Source of the DNA: Oscillospiraceae bacterium
GTDB lineage: Bacteria > Bacillota > Clostridia > Oscillospirales > Oscillospiraceae
DNA length: 35,309 bases
Direction: 5' to 3'
Assembly: GCA_018385135.1 (NCBI GenBank)
Contig: JAHAWY010000062.1
Coordinates: 1-35,309, forward strand
The notes under the pieces are model-generated. The model was not told where the DNA came from, searched no databases, and saw only the letters and a list, made by a program, of their open reading frames with translations. Below, one piece after another: positions 1 to 8,661 of the stretch (its first letter is position 1; every line of letters begins with the position of its first letter). Position numbers and translations under genes: made by a program.

Positions 1-73
1 GCCAATGCTCTTTGTGCAATTATACAATCAGAGTCAATAATATTCGGAATTCGGTGAATACTGAGAATATTAA

Positions 74-105
74 TGCGGCATCCGCTGATTACAGCGGATG
101 CCGCA
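74..105 (-). terminator. Intrinsic terminator ending the cobalamin operon
   Basis: A 14-bp perfect stem (arms 74-87 and 92-105) with a four-base loop lies 9 bases after the cbiC stop codon. On the minus strand the stem is followed by an A/T-rich stretch (TTAATATT), not a pure T run, so termination may be moderate. Bases 1-73 beyond it show no gene. It suggests that cbiC is the last gene of the operon. Confidence 0.7.
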
Positions 106-113
106 AATTTGCT

Positions 114-758
114 TTATTCAAGTTTTCTGCCCACCGCGTCATAAATAAGGGCATTGCAGATGGCGGCAGCAACATTGCTCCCGCCCTTGCGTCCGCGGGC
201 GACGATATATGGAACATCGAGCTGCATAATAAGCTCTTTGCTCTGCACAACGTTAACAAAGCCGACGGGCGCGCCGATAATAAGCGCGGGCTTTACCATT
301 TTGCCTTGGCTTATCAGCTCGTGCAGACGCAGCAGTGCCGTTGGTGCGTTGCCTATAGCGAAGATAAAGCGCCGCTGCATTGCCGCTGCCTTGCTTATGG
401 CGCAGGCGGCGCGGGTAGTACCGCTTTGCTCTGCCGCGAGGGCAACATCCTCGTCGGACATGAAGCAAAGCACCTCACTGCCGAGCTTTGACAGTGCAGC
501 CTTGCTTATGCCCGCCTTTGCCATGCGAGTATCGGTCACGATGGGAACACCCTCATGCAGAGCGGAGGCAGCAAGCTTCTCAACGTTTTCAGAAAAGCAG
601 AGGTTATCAAGGTAATCAAAATCCGCCGTTGTGTGGATAACGCGCTTGATGATATGGGAGTAGCGCGGGTCGGCGCTGTGGGGAAGCTCGGCTTCGATCA
701 TATCAAAGCTGAGCTTTTCAATCTCGGCGGGGCTTAAAGCCTTGTACTCAGCGCTCAA
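114..758 (-). CDS. cbiC: Precorrin-8X / cobalt-precorrin-8 methylmutase
   Basis: CbiC/CobH moves the C11 methyl group to C12 of cobalt-precorrin-8, giving cobyrinate, the last step of corrin ring formation in the cytoplasm. The 214-residue protein has the usual family length. His42 in the VIHTTADFD segment corresponds to the catalytic histidine known in CobH (His43 in Pseudomonas denitrificans), and the glycine-rich IIGAPVGFVN and RKGGSNVA motifs are present. The start is TTG at 758: it overlaps the stop of the preceding cobO as TTGA, and a GGGAGGG ribosome site lies 9 bases upstream. The next in-frame ATG (Met20) would cut the conserved N-terminus. It is the last gene of the operon, just before a terminator. 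Confidence 0.95.
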   Translation of the reverse strand: MSAEYKALSPAEIEKLSFDMIEAELPHSADPRYSHIIKRVIHTTADFDYLDNLCFSENVEKLAASALHEGVPIVTDTRMAKAGISKAALSKLGSEVLCFMSDEDVALAAEQSGTTRAACAISKAAAMQRRFIFAIGNAPTALLRLHELISQGKMVKPALIIGAPVGFVNVVQSKELIMQLDVPYIVARGRKGGSNVAAAICNALIYDAVGRKLE

Positions 759-1279
759 AACTCAATGCCCTCCCTTGCGTCCACGCCGCGCTCATAGGGG
801 TGACGTAAACTGCGTATTTCGGAGATATAGTCGGCGGCGGATAGCATTGCCTTGGTGGGGTTCCTGCCCGTCAGCACCAGCTCCAGTTCGCGCGGCTTAT
901 CGCTAAGAAGCTTGTCTATAACAGCGCGGTCAACAGCGCCGTTTTCATAGGCAGAGGTCGCCTCGTCGATTATCAGAAGTCCGCAAGCGCCGCTTTCGGC
1001 GGCTTTTACGGCTTTGGTCAAATTCGCATCGTTCTCCATGCGGCACGCCGCCCTTTCCGCCTCTGACATACTTTTCCAAAACCCGTAGTCGCGGCTGCAC
1101 CGAAGCACTTCTATTTCGGGAATATGCGCAAGGCTATGCAGCTCGCCGGTGTCTCGTCCCTTTGAAAGCTGAACGATAATAGCTTTCCCGTTATGACCGG
1201 CAAAGCGAAGTGCAAGCCCCAATGCGGCGGTGGTTTTGCCCTTACCGTCGCCTGAATAAAGATGTATCAAACCAATCAT
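755..1279 (-). CDS. cobO: Cob(I)yrinic acid a,c-diamide adenosyltransferase
   Basis: This CobA/CobO/BtuR-family enzyme transfers the 5'-deoxyadenosyl group of ATP to the cobalt(I) of corrinoids. The N-terminus carries the P-loop GDGKGKTT (residues 10-17) that this family uses with inverted ATP orientation. The LLIIDEATSA segment is the Walker-B-like strand, and the C-terminus has the EIRSLRHPYERGVDAREGIEF pattern typical of the family. At 174 residues it has the usual length. The ATG overlaps the cbiP stop by four bases (ATGA), so translation is probably coupled. It serves both de novo synthesis here and corrinoids imported by the neighbouring transporter. Confidence 0.95.
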   Translation of the reverse strand: MIGLIHLYSGDGKGKTTAALGLALRFAGHNGKAIIVQLSKGRDTGELHSLAHIPEIEVLRCSRDYGFWKSMSEAERAACRMENDANLTKAVKAAESGACGLLIIDEATSAYENGAVDRAVIDKLLSDKPRELELVLTGRNPTKAMLSAADYISEIRSLRHPYERGVDAREGIEF

Positions 1280-2766
1280 AGCCCTTCCTCAAGAATACGA
1301 TAAATCATTTGCATATCAAGGTTTTCACGCAGACAGTCGGCGAGCCTGTCATATTCCTGCTGCCTGTGAGCGGCGTAATCATCCACCCGAATGCAGGAGC
1401 GCGCAATACGCTTTCGGTCACAAAGTGAGAAGAGCAAACGCTTGCGAAAATCGTCGCTGTCAAAAAGTCCGTGCAGGTAGCTGCCGCATACATTGCCGCG
1501 AACACAGCCGTCAAAGCTGCCGTCAGCAAGCTTTATAAAGGGTGCAGCGCCCTTTAACAGCGTGCTTTTGCCCATATGGATCTCGTAGCCCGAAAGCTCC
1601 GCGCCAATCAAACTATCAAAGGGAGCAGCGGCGTTTATAACGCTGCCTTGTGAGCGTGCACAATGCTTTTCTGCGCAAAACTCTGTGCGTATGGGAAGAA
1701 GCCCCAGCCCTTGAACAAAGCCGCCGCCTTCAACGCCTGTTTCGTCGCGCAGGCTTTCGCCAAGCATTTGATAGCCGCCGCATATTCCGATTATGGGAGT
1801 GCCGTGCGCTGCAAAATGGAGAAGGCTTTTGTCAAGCCCGGTATTTCTAAGCCAGAGCAGGTCTGCAATTGTGCTTTTGCTGCCGGGGAGGATTATCAGG
1901 TCGGGAGCGAGCAAATCAGAAGCTGCCTGAATGTAGCGAACGGCAACACCTTTTGAAGCGGCGAGAGCCGATAGGTCTGTGAAATTTGCCATACGCGGCG
2001 TGCGGATAACGGCAATATCAAGCGCCGCCTGTGCGCTTGACTCCAGGCGTCTGCTCTGGCTGTCCTCATCGTCAATATCAAGAGAAAGCATTGGTATTAC
2101 GCCGGCTACGGGTTTTTTGGTTATCTCCTCAAGCATTGCAAGACCCGGGCGCAGGATCTCGCGGTCGCCGCGAAATTTATTGATTATTAATGCCTTTACT
2201 ATACTGCGCTCGTCGTCAGTCAGCAGCATCAGAGTACCCGCAAGCTGAGCAAAAACGCCGCCGGGGTCAATATCACCAACGAGCAGCACCGGAGCTTTCG
2301 CCATGCGCGCCATGCCCATGTTAACAATATCGTTTTGCTTGAGGTTGATCTCCGCGGGACTGCCCGCGCCCTCGATTACGATATAGTCGTTTTCTGCGGC
2401 AAGGGCTTCGTATGCTGCCATGATTTCGGGAATAAGCTCTCGCTTATAGTTATAATAGGTCGCCGCGGTCATATTGCCGCGCACCCTGCCCATAACGATA
2501 AGCTGCGAGCCGCAGTCCGTTGTAGGCTTCAAAAGAATGGGGTTCATCTCGACGCGAGGCTCAAGTCCGGACGCCTCCGCCTGTACTGCTTGAGCGCGCC
2601 CAAGCTCCAGACCCTCTGCCGTGACGAATGAGTTTAGCGCCATGTTCTGCGACTTGAAGGGCGCGACGCGGTATCCGTCCTGCATCAGAACGCGGCAAAG
2701 CCCGGCTGTCAGCACGCTTTTGCCCACGTTGGACATAGTGCCTTGTATCATGATCGCCTTAGCCAT
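1276..2766 (-). CDS. cbiP: Adenosylcobyric acid synthase (glutamine-hydrolysing)
   Basis: CbiP/CobQ amidates the b, d, e and g carboxylates of adenosylcobyrinic acid a,c-diamide with glutamine and ATP, giving adenosylcobyric acid. The N-terminal dethiobiotin-synthetase-like half has a P-loop GTMSNVGKS (residues 9-17) and the SQNMALNSFVT segment. The C-terminal half is a class I-like glutamine amidotransferase with the nucleophile Cys in GICGGYQMLG and the late YEIHMGKS motif. The length, 496 residues, is normal. The ATG lies inside the last codons of cobD (8-base overlap), with a GAGG site in front. Confidence 0.96.
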   Translation of the reverse strand: MAKAIMIQGTMSNVGKSVLTAGLCRVLMQDGYRVAPFKSQNMALNSFVTAEGLELGRAQAVQAEASGLEPRVEMNPILLKPTTDCGSQLIVMGRVRGNMTAATYYNYKRELIPEIMAAYEALAAENDYIVIEGAGSPAEINLKQNDIVNMGMARMAKAPVLLVGDIDPGGVFAQLAGTLMLLTDDERSIVKALIINKFRGDREILRPGLAMLEEITKKPVAGVIPMLSLDIDDEDSQSRRLESSAQAALDIAVIRTPRMANFTDLSALAASKGVAVRYIQAASDLLAPDLIILPGSKSTIADLLWLRNTGLDKSLLHFAAHGTPIIGICGGYQMLGESLRDETGVEGGGFVQGLGLLPIRTEFCAEKHCARSQGSVINAAAPFDSLIGAELSGYEIHMGKSTLLKGAAPFIKLADGSFDGCVRGNVCGSYLHGLFDSDDFRKRLLFSLCDRKRIARSCIRVDDYAAHRQQEYDRLADCLRENLDMQMIYRILEEGL

Positions 2767-3793
2767 TTAACACCTCGCTTATCTCCGATAACAGCAGTGT
2801 ATTGCCCTCGCGCTGCGAAACGCAAACGCGAAAATAGGAGGAGTCCAAAGCTTCAAAGTTTTCGCAGCTTCTTATTAGTATTCCCCGCGCGAGCAGCAAT
2901 TGAAAAATATCCATGCTGTGTCTGCAAAGTAAAAAATTAGCCGACGAGGGGAAAACGCTTACGCCAAGACTTTCAAGACCTGCGCGCAGATATTCGCGCT
3001 CTTTTGCAATCAGAGCTTTAGTGCGCTCGGTGTAGTCCCGACAGTTGAGAGCAGAAAGCCCGGCTGCTTGAGCAACGGAGGAAACGCTCCAGCTTTGTCC
3101 GCATTCACTTACTCGGCGAAGAATATCCTCGTTGGAACAGAGCATATAGCCGAGCCGCAGCCCCGCCATGGCATAGAGCTTGGTGAAAGCGCAAATCACC
3201 ACAAGCGCGGGACTTTCAAGCTGCGCGGACATCGACTCCGCGTTTATAAAAGGCAGAAAGCATTCGTCCACCGCCAGCACAGCGCCTACCTGCTCGCAGC
3301 GGCGCAAAATCGCCGTAAGCAGGGCAGGGTCGGCCAAAGCGCCGTTGGGATTGTTAGGATTGCAGATAAACACCAGCCGGACATCGCCGCTTATGTCATC
3401 AAGCACCGCATCCGTGAGCACAAAGCCCGTATCGGCGCAAAGCGTGTGACGTTTGATATCCGCGCCGCACAGTCGCGCCGCCCTGTCATACTCTGAAAAG
3501 CTCGGAGCCAGAGTCAGCACCGTTTTGGGTTTTAGTGCCATACATAGACGCAAAATGATATCCGCCGCGCCGTTGCCGCAGAGAATATGCGAGGCATCAA
3601 TGCCGTGCTGCGCCGCCAGAGCTTTGCGCAAAGCGCGGCACTCGCTGTCCGGATAGGCGGAGAAGTCTGCGGCATTTTGCCGTATCGTCTCAATGACCTC
3701 GCGCGGCATACCGAGAGGATTTAGGTTTACGGAGAAGTCGTGGCGGATATTGGAGCTGCCGTAAATATCTCCGCCGTGCGCGTATCGGTTCAT
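2759..3793 (-). CDS. cobD: L-threonine-O-3-phosphate decarboxylase
   Basis: A PLP-dependent fold-type I enzyme of 344 residues that makes (R)-1-amino-2-propanol O-2-phosphate, the linker joined to adenosylcobyric acid by CbiB. The CNPNNPNG motif (about 144-151), Asp176 in VDECF and the PLP lysine Lys205 in AFTKLYAMAGLRLGY are visible. The N-terminal YAHGGD start is typical of CobD and distinguishes it from histidinol-phosphate aminotransferases, as does the operon. The start is ATG at 3793 because GGAGG lies 6 bases upstream; a 13-codon longer reading frame would run into cbiB. Histidinol-phosphate aminotransferase remains the only serious alternative. Confidence 0.92.
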   Translation of the reverse strand: MNRYAHGGDIYGSSNIRHDFSVNLNPLGMPREVIETIRQNAADFSAYPDSECRALRKALAAQHGIDASHILCGNGAADIILRLCMALKPKTVLTLAPSFSEYDRAARLCGADIKRHTLCADTGFVLTDAVLDDISGDVRLVFICNPNNPNGALADPALLTAILRRCEQVGAVLAVDECFLPFINAESMSAQLESPALVVICAFTKLYAMAGLRLGYMLCSNEDILRRVSECGQSWSVSSVAQAAGLSALNCRDYTERTKALIAKEREYLRAGLESLGVSVFPSSANFLLCRHSMDIFQLLLARGILIRSCENFEALDSSYFRVCVSQREGNTLLLSEISEVLNG

Positions 3794-3806
3794 GTTTACC
3801 TCCGAC

Positions 3807-4778
3807 CTAGTAGATTGCGCAGCGGAATGCAAGCGCGATTATGAGCATAAATGCGGAGCTTAACAGCATCAGCTTGTTGGCGCGGGAAATGTCTCCCGCT
3901 TCGACCGCGCGCAGATCGTCTCCGATATATTTGCGCTCTGTAAGCTTTCCGCCGTAGACGGCAGGTCCGCCGAGGCGGATATTAAGCGCTCCCGCACAAA
4001 CAGACTCCGTTTGCCCGGAGTTGGGACTTTCGTGGTTTTTTCGGTCGCGCCGAAAAACGCGCCACGCGCCGCGTGCGTCATAGCCGAGCAGAAAAGCGGC
4101 GGCAAGCATCAGCAGAGCCGAAAGCCGCGATGGGATAAGGTTTGCAGCGTCGTCCGTCTTTGCCGCTGCGCGTCCGAAATCTATGTATCGTTCCGATTTA
4201 TAGCCGAGCATGGAGTCCATAGTATTAATCGTTTTGTAGGCAAGCCCACCCAAAGGTCCGAGCAGCATGATATAAAACAGCGGAGCTATAACGCCGTCGG
4301 AGGTGTTTTCAGCAACGCTTTCAACCGCCGCTTTGGACACGCCGCTTGCGTCAAGCGCCTGAGTATCGCGCCCTACTATCATGGAAAGGGCGCGGCGCGC
4401 ACCGTCAAGCTCGCCTGCCTTCAGCTTGTAATAAACCGCCATGCTCTGGCGGCAAAGCTCGCGTCCGGCAATTAGCTGCCAGAGCAGCAGAGACTCCACG
4501 GCAGCGCCGAAATAAGGGCTTAAATAATACGCGCCGTGCAAGATGACGGCAGCGGGGAGCAGGACTGTTAAGAGAGCTGTGAGAACCAAAATGCGCCCGC
4601 CGGCTCTGAGATTATTTGCAAAGGTCTTGCGCAGACGGTTTTCCAAGGCGGAAATCAGCTTGCCGATTAAGATGATTATGTGCAGCCGCTTGGGATCACC
4701 GAAAACAAGGTCGAGAAAAACTGCCAGAAGCAGCGCAGCACAGTGATACAGGCGCAGATCAAGGTAGATGTCTATCAA
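3807..4778 (-). CDS. cbiB: Adenosylcobinamide-phosphate synthase
   Basis: CbiB/CobD(Pden) is the membrane amide ligase that attaches aminopropanol phosphate to adenosylcobyric acid. The 323-residue protein has several hydrophobic segments and the family hallmarks FLDLVFGDPKRLHI near the N-terminus, ESVAENTSDGVIAPLFY in the middle, and YKTINTMDSMLGYK after it. The start appears to be TTG at 4778: it overlaps the cobC stop (TTGA), a GGGGG stretch lies about 9 bases upstream, and no in-frame ATG occurs before the conserved FGDP motif. It sits between cobC and cobD, so the three late steps are grouped. Confidence 0.95.
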   Translation of the reverse strand: MIDIYLDLRLYHCAALLLAVFLDLVFGDPKRLHIIILIGKLISALENRLRKTFANNLRAGGRILVLTALLTVLLPAAVILHGAYYLSPYFGAAVESLLLWQLIAGRELCRQSMAVYYKLKAGELDGARRALSMIVGRDTQALDASGVSKAAVESVAENTSDGVIAPLFYIMLLGPLGGLAYKTINTMDSMLGYKSERYIDFGRAAAKTDDAANLIPSRLSALLMLAAAFLLGYDARGAWRVFRRDRKNHESPNSGQTESVCAGALNIRLGGPAVYGGKLTERKYIGDDLRAVEAGDISRANKLMLLSSAFMLIIALAFRCAIY

Positions 4779-5350
4779 AGATATTTGCCCCCGATCACGT
4801 CAAAGGAAAGCTCGCCATCAAGCTTACAGTCACAGGCGATGACGGCGCAGTTGTCGATGCTGTATTCATAAAAATCACGCTTAATTGCGTTAAAGCGCTC
4901 AAGCAGAGCCATAATAACTCCCCCGTGAACCACAAAAGCGAGTGCTCCACCGTCGGAGTGCTCACGCACAGCCTGTTCAAAGGCGGTGCAGACGCGGTTT
5001 TTAAAGCCCATCACATTCTCGCCGCCGGGAATATCACCGATGCAGCCCTCGTCAACAAAGCGGCGGTATTCCTCATCGTCTATCATATCCTCGGCACTTC
5101 GCCCCTCAAGGCGGCCGAAATCGCATTCGTGCAGCTCGTCAATTACTATTCTTTCACGTCCGGGAAAGAGAATATCCGCCGTCTGGAGGCAGCGGGTGAG
5201 GGGACTGCAAAAGATTATGTCAACCTCTGGTGCAATTGTGTTTTTTGCGGTTTCAACGCCCAAATCGCTCAAAGGCATATCGGTTAGTCCAAGATAGCGA
5301 CCCTGTACGTTCCACTCTGTATTTCCGTGACGAATTAAATACACTAACAT
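4775..5350 (-). CDS. cobC: Alpha-ribazole phosphatase, histidine phosphatase family
   Basis: A 191-residue phosphoglycerate-mutase-like protein with the phosphohistidine motif LIRHGNTEWN (His8), an internal CSPLTRCLQTA segment, and the second catalytic histidine in VVHGGVIMAL. CobC removes the 5'-phosphate of alpha-ribazole phosphate or of adenosylcobalamin phosphate. Sequence alone cannot separate this from other small histidine phosphatases; the assignment leans on its place between cobS and cbiB. The ATG overlaps the cobS stop by one base (TAATG). Confidence 0.88.
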   Translation of the reverse strand: MLVYLIRHGNTEWNVQGRYLGLTDMPLSDLGVETAKNTIAPEVDIIFCSPLTRCLQTADILFPGRERIVIDELHECDFGRLEGRSAEDMIDDEEYRRFVDEGCIGDIPGGENVMGFKNRVCTAFEQAVREHSDGGALAFVVHGGVIMALLERFNAIKRDFYEYSIDNCAVIACDCKLDGELSFDVIGGKYL

Positions 5351-6117
5351 TATGTTAACCCCTTTGCTGAATTTCCAATTACTGTGCCTACGAGAACAAG
5401 TATTTCGCAGATTTGAAGAAAGTAGCCCGCCGTGTCGCCTGTTACGCCGCCGAATTGACGCGAGCTTTGAGCCTTATATATAAAGCACCAAGCCGCGCAT
5501 AGCACAATGCAGCAGACACCGCCTATGGGGGAGATAAACACCATACCCGCTGAGCAAAGTGCCGCCGCTATGAGCATAGCCGCCGCTGCCGGAGCTTTAT
5601 TCATGCCGCTTGTATAATCAGCGAGCATACCGCTGCCGCGCGCGTTTGGAAGAAGCGTTGCCAGCAGGGCTGACAGTGCGCGGGAGAGTACAAAGCCGAT
5701 GCAGACAAGCAGGCAGTCTGCTTTGCATTCATATAGCAGCGCCAGTTGCAAAATAAAATACACGCAGCATTTGATGGCAGCAAAAGCACCGATGTGACTA
5801 TCTTTTAGTATGCTCAGCTTTTGCTCTTTACTCTTGTGTGAGGCAAGAGCGTCGCAAACATCACAAAAACCGTCCATATGGATGCCGCCTGTTACAGCTA
5901 TGGGCAAAAAAACTCCGACAGCGGCAAACAGCAGACGGCTAAAGCCCAAGGCATTGCATAAAGCCGACCACGCATACAAAAGCGCTCCTATAACAATGCC
6001 GACCAGCGGAAGAAAGCAGAGAGCGTAACGCATATTTTCCCCCGACCACTCAAAGCGCGGCATGGGAATTACGGAGTATGTGGAAAAGGCTATGGCGGCG
6101 GTTTTAAACGGGTTCAT
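5350..6117 (-). CDS. cobS: Adenosylcobinamide-GDP ribazoletransferase (cobalamin synthase)
   Basis: CobS joins alpha-ribazole(-phosphate) to adenosylcobinamide-GDP at the cytoplasmic membrane. The 255-residue protein starts AFSTYSVIPMP, has the GGIHMDGFCDVCDAL motif near residue 85-100 (the acidic metal-binding region of the family), DSHIGAFA, and several hydrophobic helices. The start is ATG at 6117, with AAGGAG 7 bases upstream and a four-base overlap with the cbiA stop. An upstream in-frame extension of 70 codons is Arg-rich out-of-frame cbiA sequence and was rejected. Confidence 0.95.
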   Translation of the reverse strand: MNPFKTAAIAFSTYSVIPMPRFEWSGENMRYALCFLPLVGIVIGALLYAWSALCNALGFSRLLFAAVGVFLPIAVTGGIHMDGFCDVCDALASHKSKEQKLSILKDSHIGAFAAIKCCVYFILQLALLYECKADCLLVCIGFVLSRALSALLATLLPNARGSGMLADYTSGMNKAPAAAAMLIAAALCSAGMVFISPIGGVCCIVLCAAWCFIYKAQSSRQFGGVTGDTAGYFLQICEILVLVGTVIGNSAKGLT

Positions 6118-7478
6118 GTCAGATCTCCTTGTGACGCGGCAAAGCCGTGCGCCGCGGCGTATTCCTGCGATTTTGCGGCAAAGCGTTCGGCAGCCTCGGG
6201 ACAGGCGGGAAAAAACAGATGGGGAAAGCCCGCGTACAGCGTTTCGCCGGTATGAACGCAGGGGTATAGAGTATTGCCGCTCGCTTTTACAGCGGTGAAG
6301 CCCTCGCCGCTGTCGGTGCTGTCCCAATAATGGAACTCATGAGAGCGCAGCTCGTCGCCCTTTTTGCACAGCAGGCTGTCCTTCTCGGCGCGAAGCGTTA
6401 TATAGCCAAAACGTTTGAGCGATTTTGTTTCAAAGGCTAGGGCGGGGATGGCGCCGACCATTGCATGACCGTCCAGACGCTTATGAAGATACATAAAGCC
6501 CCCGCATTCGGCAACAGTCGGCATACCGCTGCTGATGGCGTGCCTTATCTCGGAAAGCATGGAACTGTTAGCGGAAAGCTGCGCAGCATAAAGCTCCGGA
6601 TAGCCGCCGCAAAGATAAAGACCGCCCGCGCCCTGCGGCAGCGACACATCGTGAAGCGGGGAAAAGAAGGCTAGCTCGCAGCCGAGCGCTTCTAGTGCAA
6701 GCAGGTTTTCTTCATACAGAAAGCAGAAAGCCTCATCTCGTGAGACGGCAATTCTGACCCTGTGGCGCGGCTTTTCCGGCTCAGGCTCAAGCTCCGGCAG
6801 GGGAGGAGCAGAGGCGGCAAGCTCCAAAACTCCGTCAAGCTCAATGCTTCGCTCGGCAAGCTCTCCGAGTAGCCCTAATCGGCGCTGTAGCTCTGCCTTG
6901 TCATAGTCTGTTGCAAGACCCAGATGGCGAGAGGGAAAAACAAGCTCCTCATGCTTAGGCAGAAAGCCAAGCTGGAGAAGCCCTGCGCTTTCCGCAAGCT
7001 TTTTCATATGGGGATACATTTTATCGTTCAAGCCGCTGAAGATAACGCCTTTTATGCCGCTGTCGCGCTTAAAGCTTTTAAAGCCTCGCATGATTGCCCC
7101 TGCGGAGGCGCTCATACCGTTCGCCTGCATGACTAAAATAGCGGGAGTTTTTGTTTTTAGGGCGACCTCATAGCTGCTGGCGTTCGTTGTTGAGCCAAGA
7201 CCGTCATAGTAGCCCATAACGCCTTCTATTATTGCAAGCTCATGTCCGTTTTGGGTCAAAAGGCTGCGGTTAAGCCCCTCGGTGTCAAGAAAAAAGGGGT
7301 CAAGGTTTCGCGTTTGCAAGCCCATAAGCTCTCGATGGAAAATAGGGTCGATGTAATCAGGTCCGCATTTAAATGAGCAAAGGTCGAGTCCGCGCTTACG
7401 GAAGGCGGCAAGCAGCGCCAATGTAACGGTGGTCTTTCCGCAGCCGCTGCTTGTGCCGGCGATGAGAACTCTATTCAT
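6114..7478 (-). CDS. cbiA: Cobyrinate a,c-diamide synthase (glutamine-hydrolysing)
   Basis: CbiA/CobB amidates the a and c side chains of cobyrinate. The N-terminal ATP-binding domain has GTSSGCGKTT (residues 8-17), the FKCGPDYIDP motif and the RNLDPFF segment. The C-terminal glutamine amidotransferase domain has LYLCGGYPELYA and the nucleophile Cys in AECGGFMYL, with the late His in AGFPHLFF. At 454 residues it has the usual length. The ATG start is chosen over a GTG two codons upstream because GGAGG lies 5 bases before the ATG. The start overlaps cbiET by 8 bases. Confidence 0.96.
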   Translation of the reverse strand: MNRVLIAGTSSGCGKTTVTLALLAAFRKRGLDLCSFKCGPDYIDPIFHRELMGLQTRNLDPFFLDTEGLNRSLLTQNGHELAIIEGVMGYYDGLGSTTNASSYEVALKTKTPAILVMQANGMSASAGAIMRGFKSFKRDSGIKGVIFSGLNDKMYPHMKKLAESAGLLQLGFLPKHEELVFPSRHLGLATDYDKAELQRRLGLLGELAERSIELDGVLELAASAPPLPELEPEPEKPRHRVRIAVSRDEAFCFLYEENLLALEALGCELAFFSPLHDVSLPQGAGGLYLCGGYPELYAAQLSANSSMLSEIRHAISSGMPTVAECGGFMYLHKRLDGHAMVGAIPALAFETKSLKRFGYITLRAEKDSLLCKKGDELRSHEFHYWDSTDSGEGFTAVKASGNTLYPCVHTGETLYAGFPHLFFPACPEAAERFAAKSQEYAAAHGFAASQGDLT

Positions 7479-8661
7479 TCGCACCTCCCGAAGAAATTAT
7501 GTAAACTGAATTGTCGGCAAGCATCATGTGCATTCCGCCACACTTTTTCCCGTGAGAGGCGGAGACTTGAAGCACCTCGGCGCTAAGTCCGGCGTTTTCG
7601 AGCGCGTCAATCGCGGCAGCCGCGCTTTGCGGTGAAACGGCGCTAATAACGATTTTTGCCTTAGCGTTTTTCTCTAACGCAGCGCGGACAATCTCCTCAG
7701 TCCATCCGCTGCTTCCGCCTATGAAAACGCGATCCGGGGCGGGGAAGCTCTCGAGCGCGTCGGGCGCAATGCCTTTTGTTATATAAGCGTTGCCTATGTG
7801 GAAGGCATGACAGTTTGCGGAGCTTTGCTGAACCGCGGCTTCGCTCATATCGAGGGAAAACACCCGTCCCTCATAGGCGGCAAGCGCCATTTCGACCGTA
7901 ACTGAGCCTGTGCCGCAGCCGATGTCCCAGCAGGTGTCATTGATACGCAAAGCAAGAGCGGACATGATGGCGGCACGCACGACGCTTTTCGTCATGGGCA
8001 GACCCTCCGCGCGCAGAAACTCTCCGTCGGAAATGCCGACGCGCATACGGTCATCGTAATTGGGATTTTCGATTATAAGCACCGTGAGAGGGCTGCATCT
8101 GTGTGTAACAAGCTTTCGTATAGAAATTATGTAAACCTTTTCGTCTGCTGCGCCGAGTGCTTCGCCCACATAAACCTTCAAAGAGCCGAAGCCGCAGGCG
8201 CAAAGCTGCTCTGCAATCTCAGATACATTGCCGCCTGTCAGCACAAAGGTAAGACGGTTTCTGCGAACTGCGTCAACAACGCCGCATTCGCAGCCGTGGG
8301 CGCTTATCAGTTTGGCGCGCTCCCAGGAAAGGCGGCATTTTCCGAAGAAATAGCTTACGGAGGAAACGCCTGCAACATAGCGCACCCAGTATTCATCACA
8401 GTCATGATAGGAGGCTGCGGCGCTGTAAAAGCCGGTATCGCCTGAGACAAGGACGGCGAAAACGCTCTTATCCGAACGCGAGATTATGGCATCGACCTCA
8501 TTCTTGCGGTATGCCGAGTATACCTCCTGCCCGGGCTTTTTAAACTGACTTGTCAGCCGGGGAGCGCCGATAAGAAGCTGTGCCTCGTTTAATGCAGAGA
8601 GCGCTTCGGCGGTGATTGTATCGCCGCCCATTCCGCAACCAATTATGTAAACCAGTTTCAT
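7471..8661 (-). CDS. cbiET: CbiE-CbiT fusion: cobalt-precorrin-7 C5- and precorrin-6B/8 C15-methyltransferase (decarboxylating)
   Basis: One 396-residue chain holds two enzymes. Residues 1 to about 200 form a tetrapyrrole methylase fold (VYIIGCGMGG at the start, LVSGDTGFYSAA), the C5 methyltransferase CbiE. Residues from about 210 form a Rossmann SAM methyltransferase with WDIGCGTGSVTVEMA, the C15 methyltransferase/decarboxylase CbiT. The arrangement matches CobL-type fusions, which are known. The start ATG overlaps the cbiJ stop as ATGA with AGGAG about 10 bases upstream. The DNA copy GTTTACATAAT occurs three times in this gene (see findings). Confidence 0.95.
   Translation of the reverse strand: MKLVYIIGCGMGGDTITAEALSALNEAQLLIGAPRLTSQFKKPGQEVYSAYRKNEVDAIISRSDKSVFAVLVSGDTGFYSAAASYHDCDEYWVRYVAGVSSVSYFFGKCRLSWERAKLISAHGCECGVVDAVRRNRLTFVLTGGNVSEIAEQLCACGFGSLKVYVGEALGAADEKVYIISIRKLVTHRCSPLTVLIIENPNYDDRMRVGISDGEFLRAEGLPMTKSVVRAAIMSALALRINDTCWDIGCGTGSVTVEMALAAYEGRVFSLDMSEAAVQQSSANCHAFHIGNAYITKGIAPDALESFPAPDRVFIGGSSGWTEEIVRAALEKNAKAKIVISAVSPQSAAAAIDALENAGLSAEVLQVSASHGKKCGGMHMMLADNSVYIISSGGANE

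Noticed and set aside
39..71. 7-bp inverted repeat near the left edge
   Set aside because: AT-rich, wide spacer, no associated signal; likely chance.
6118..6327. 70-codon upstream extension of cobS
   Set aside because: Arg-rich out-of-frame reading of cbiA; the ATG at 6117 has a strong SD and the family N-terminus.
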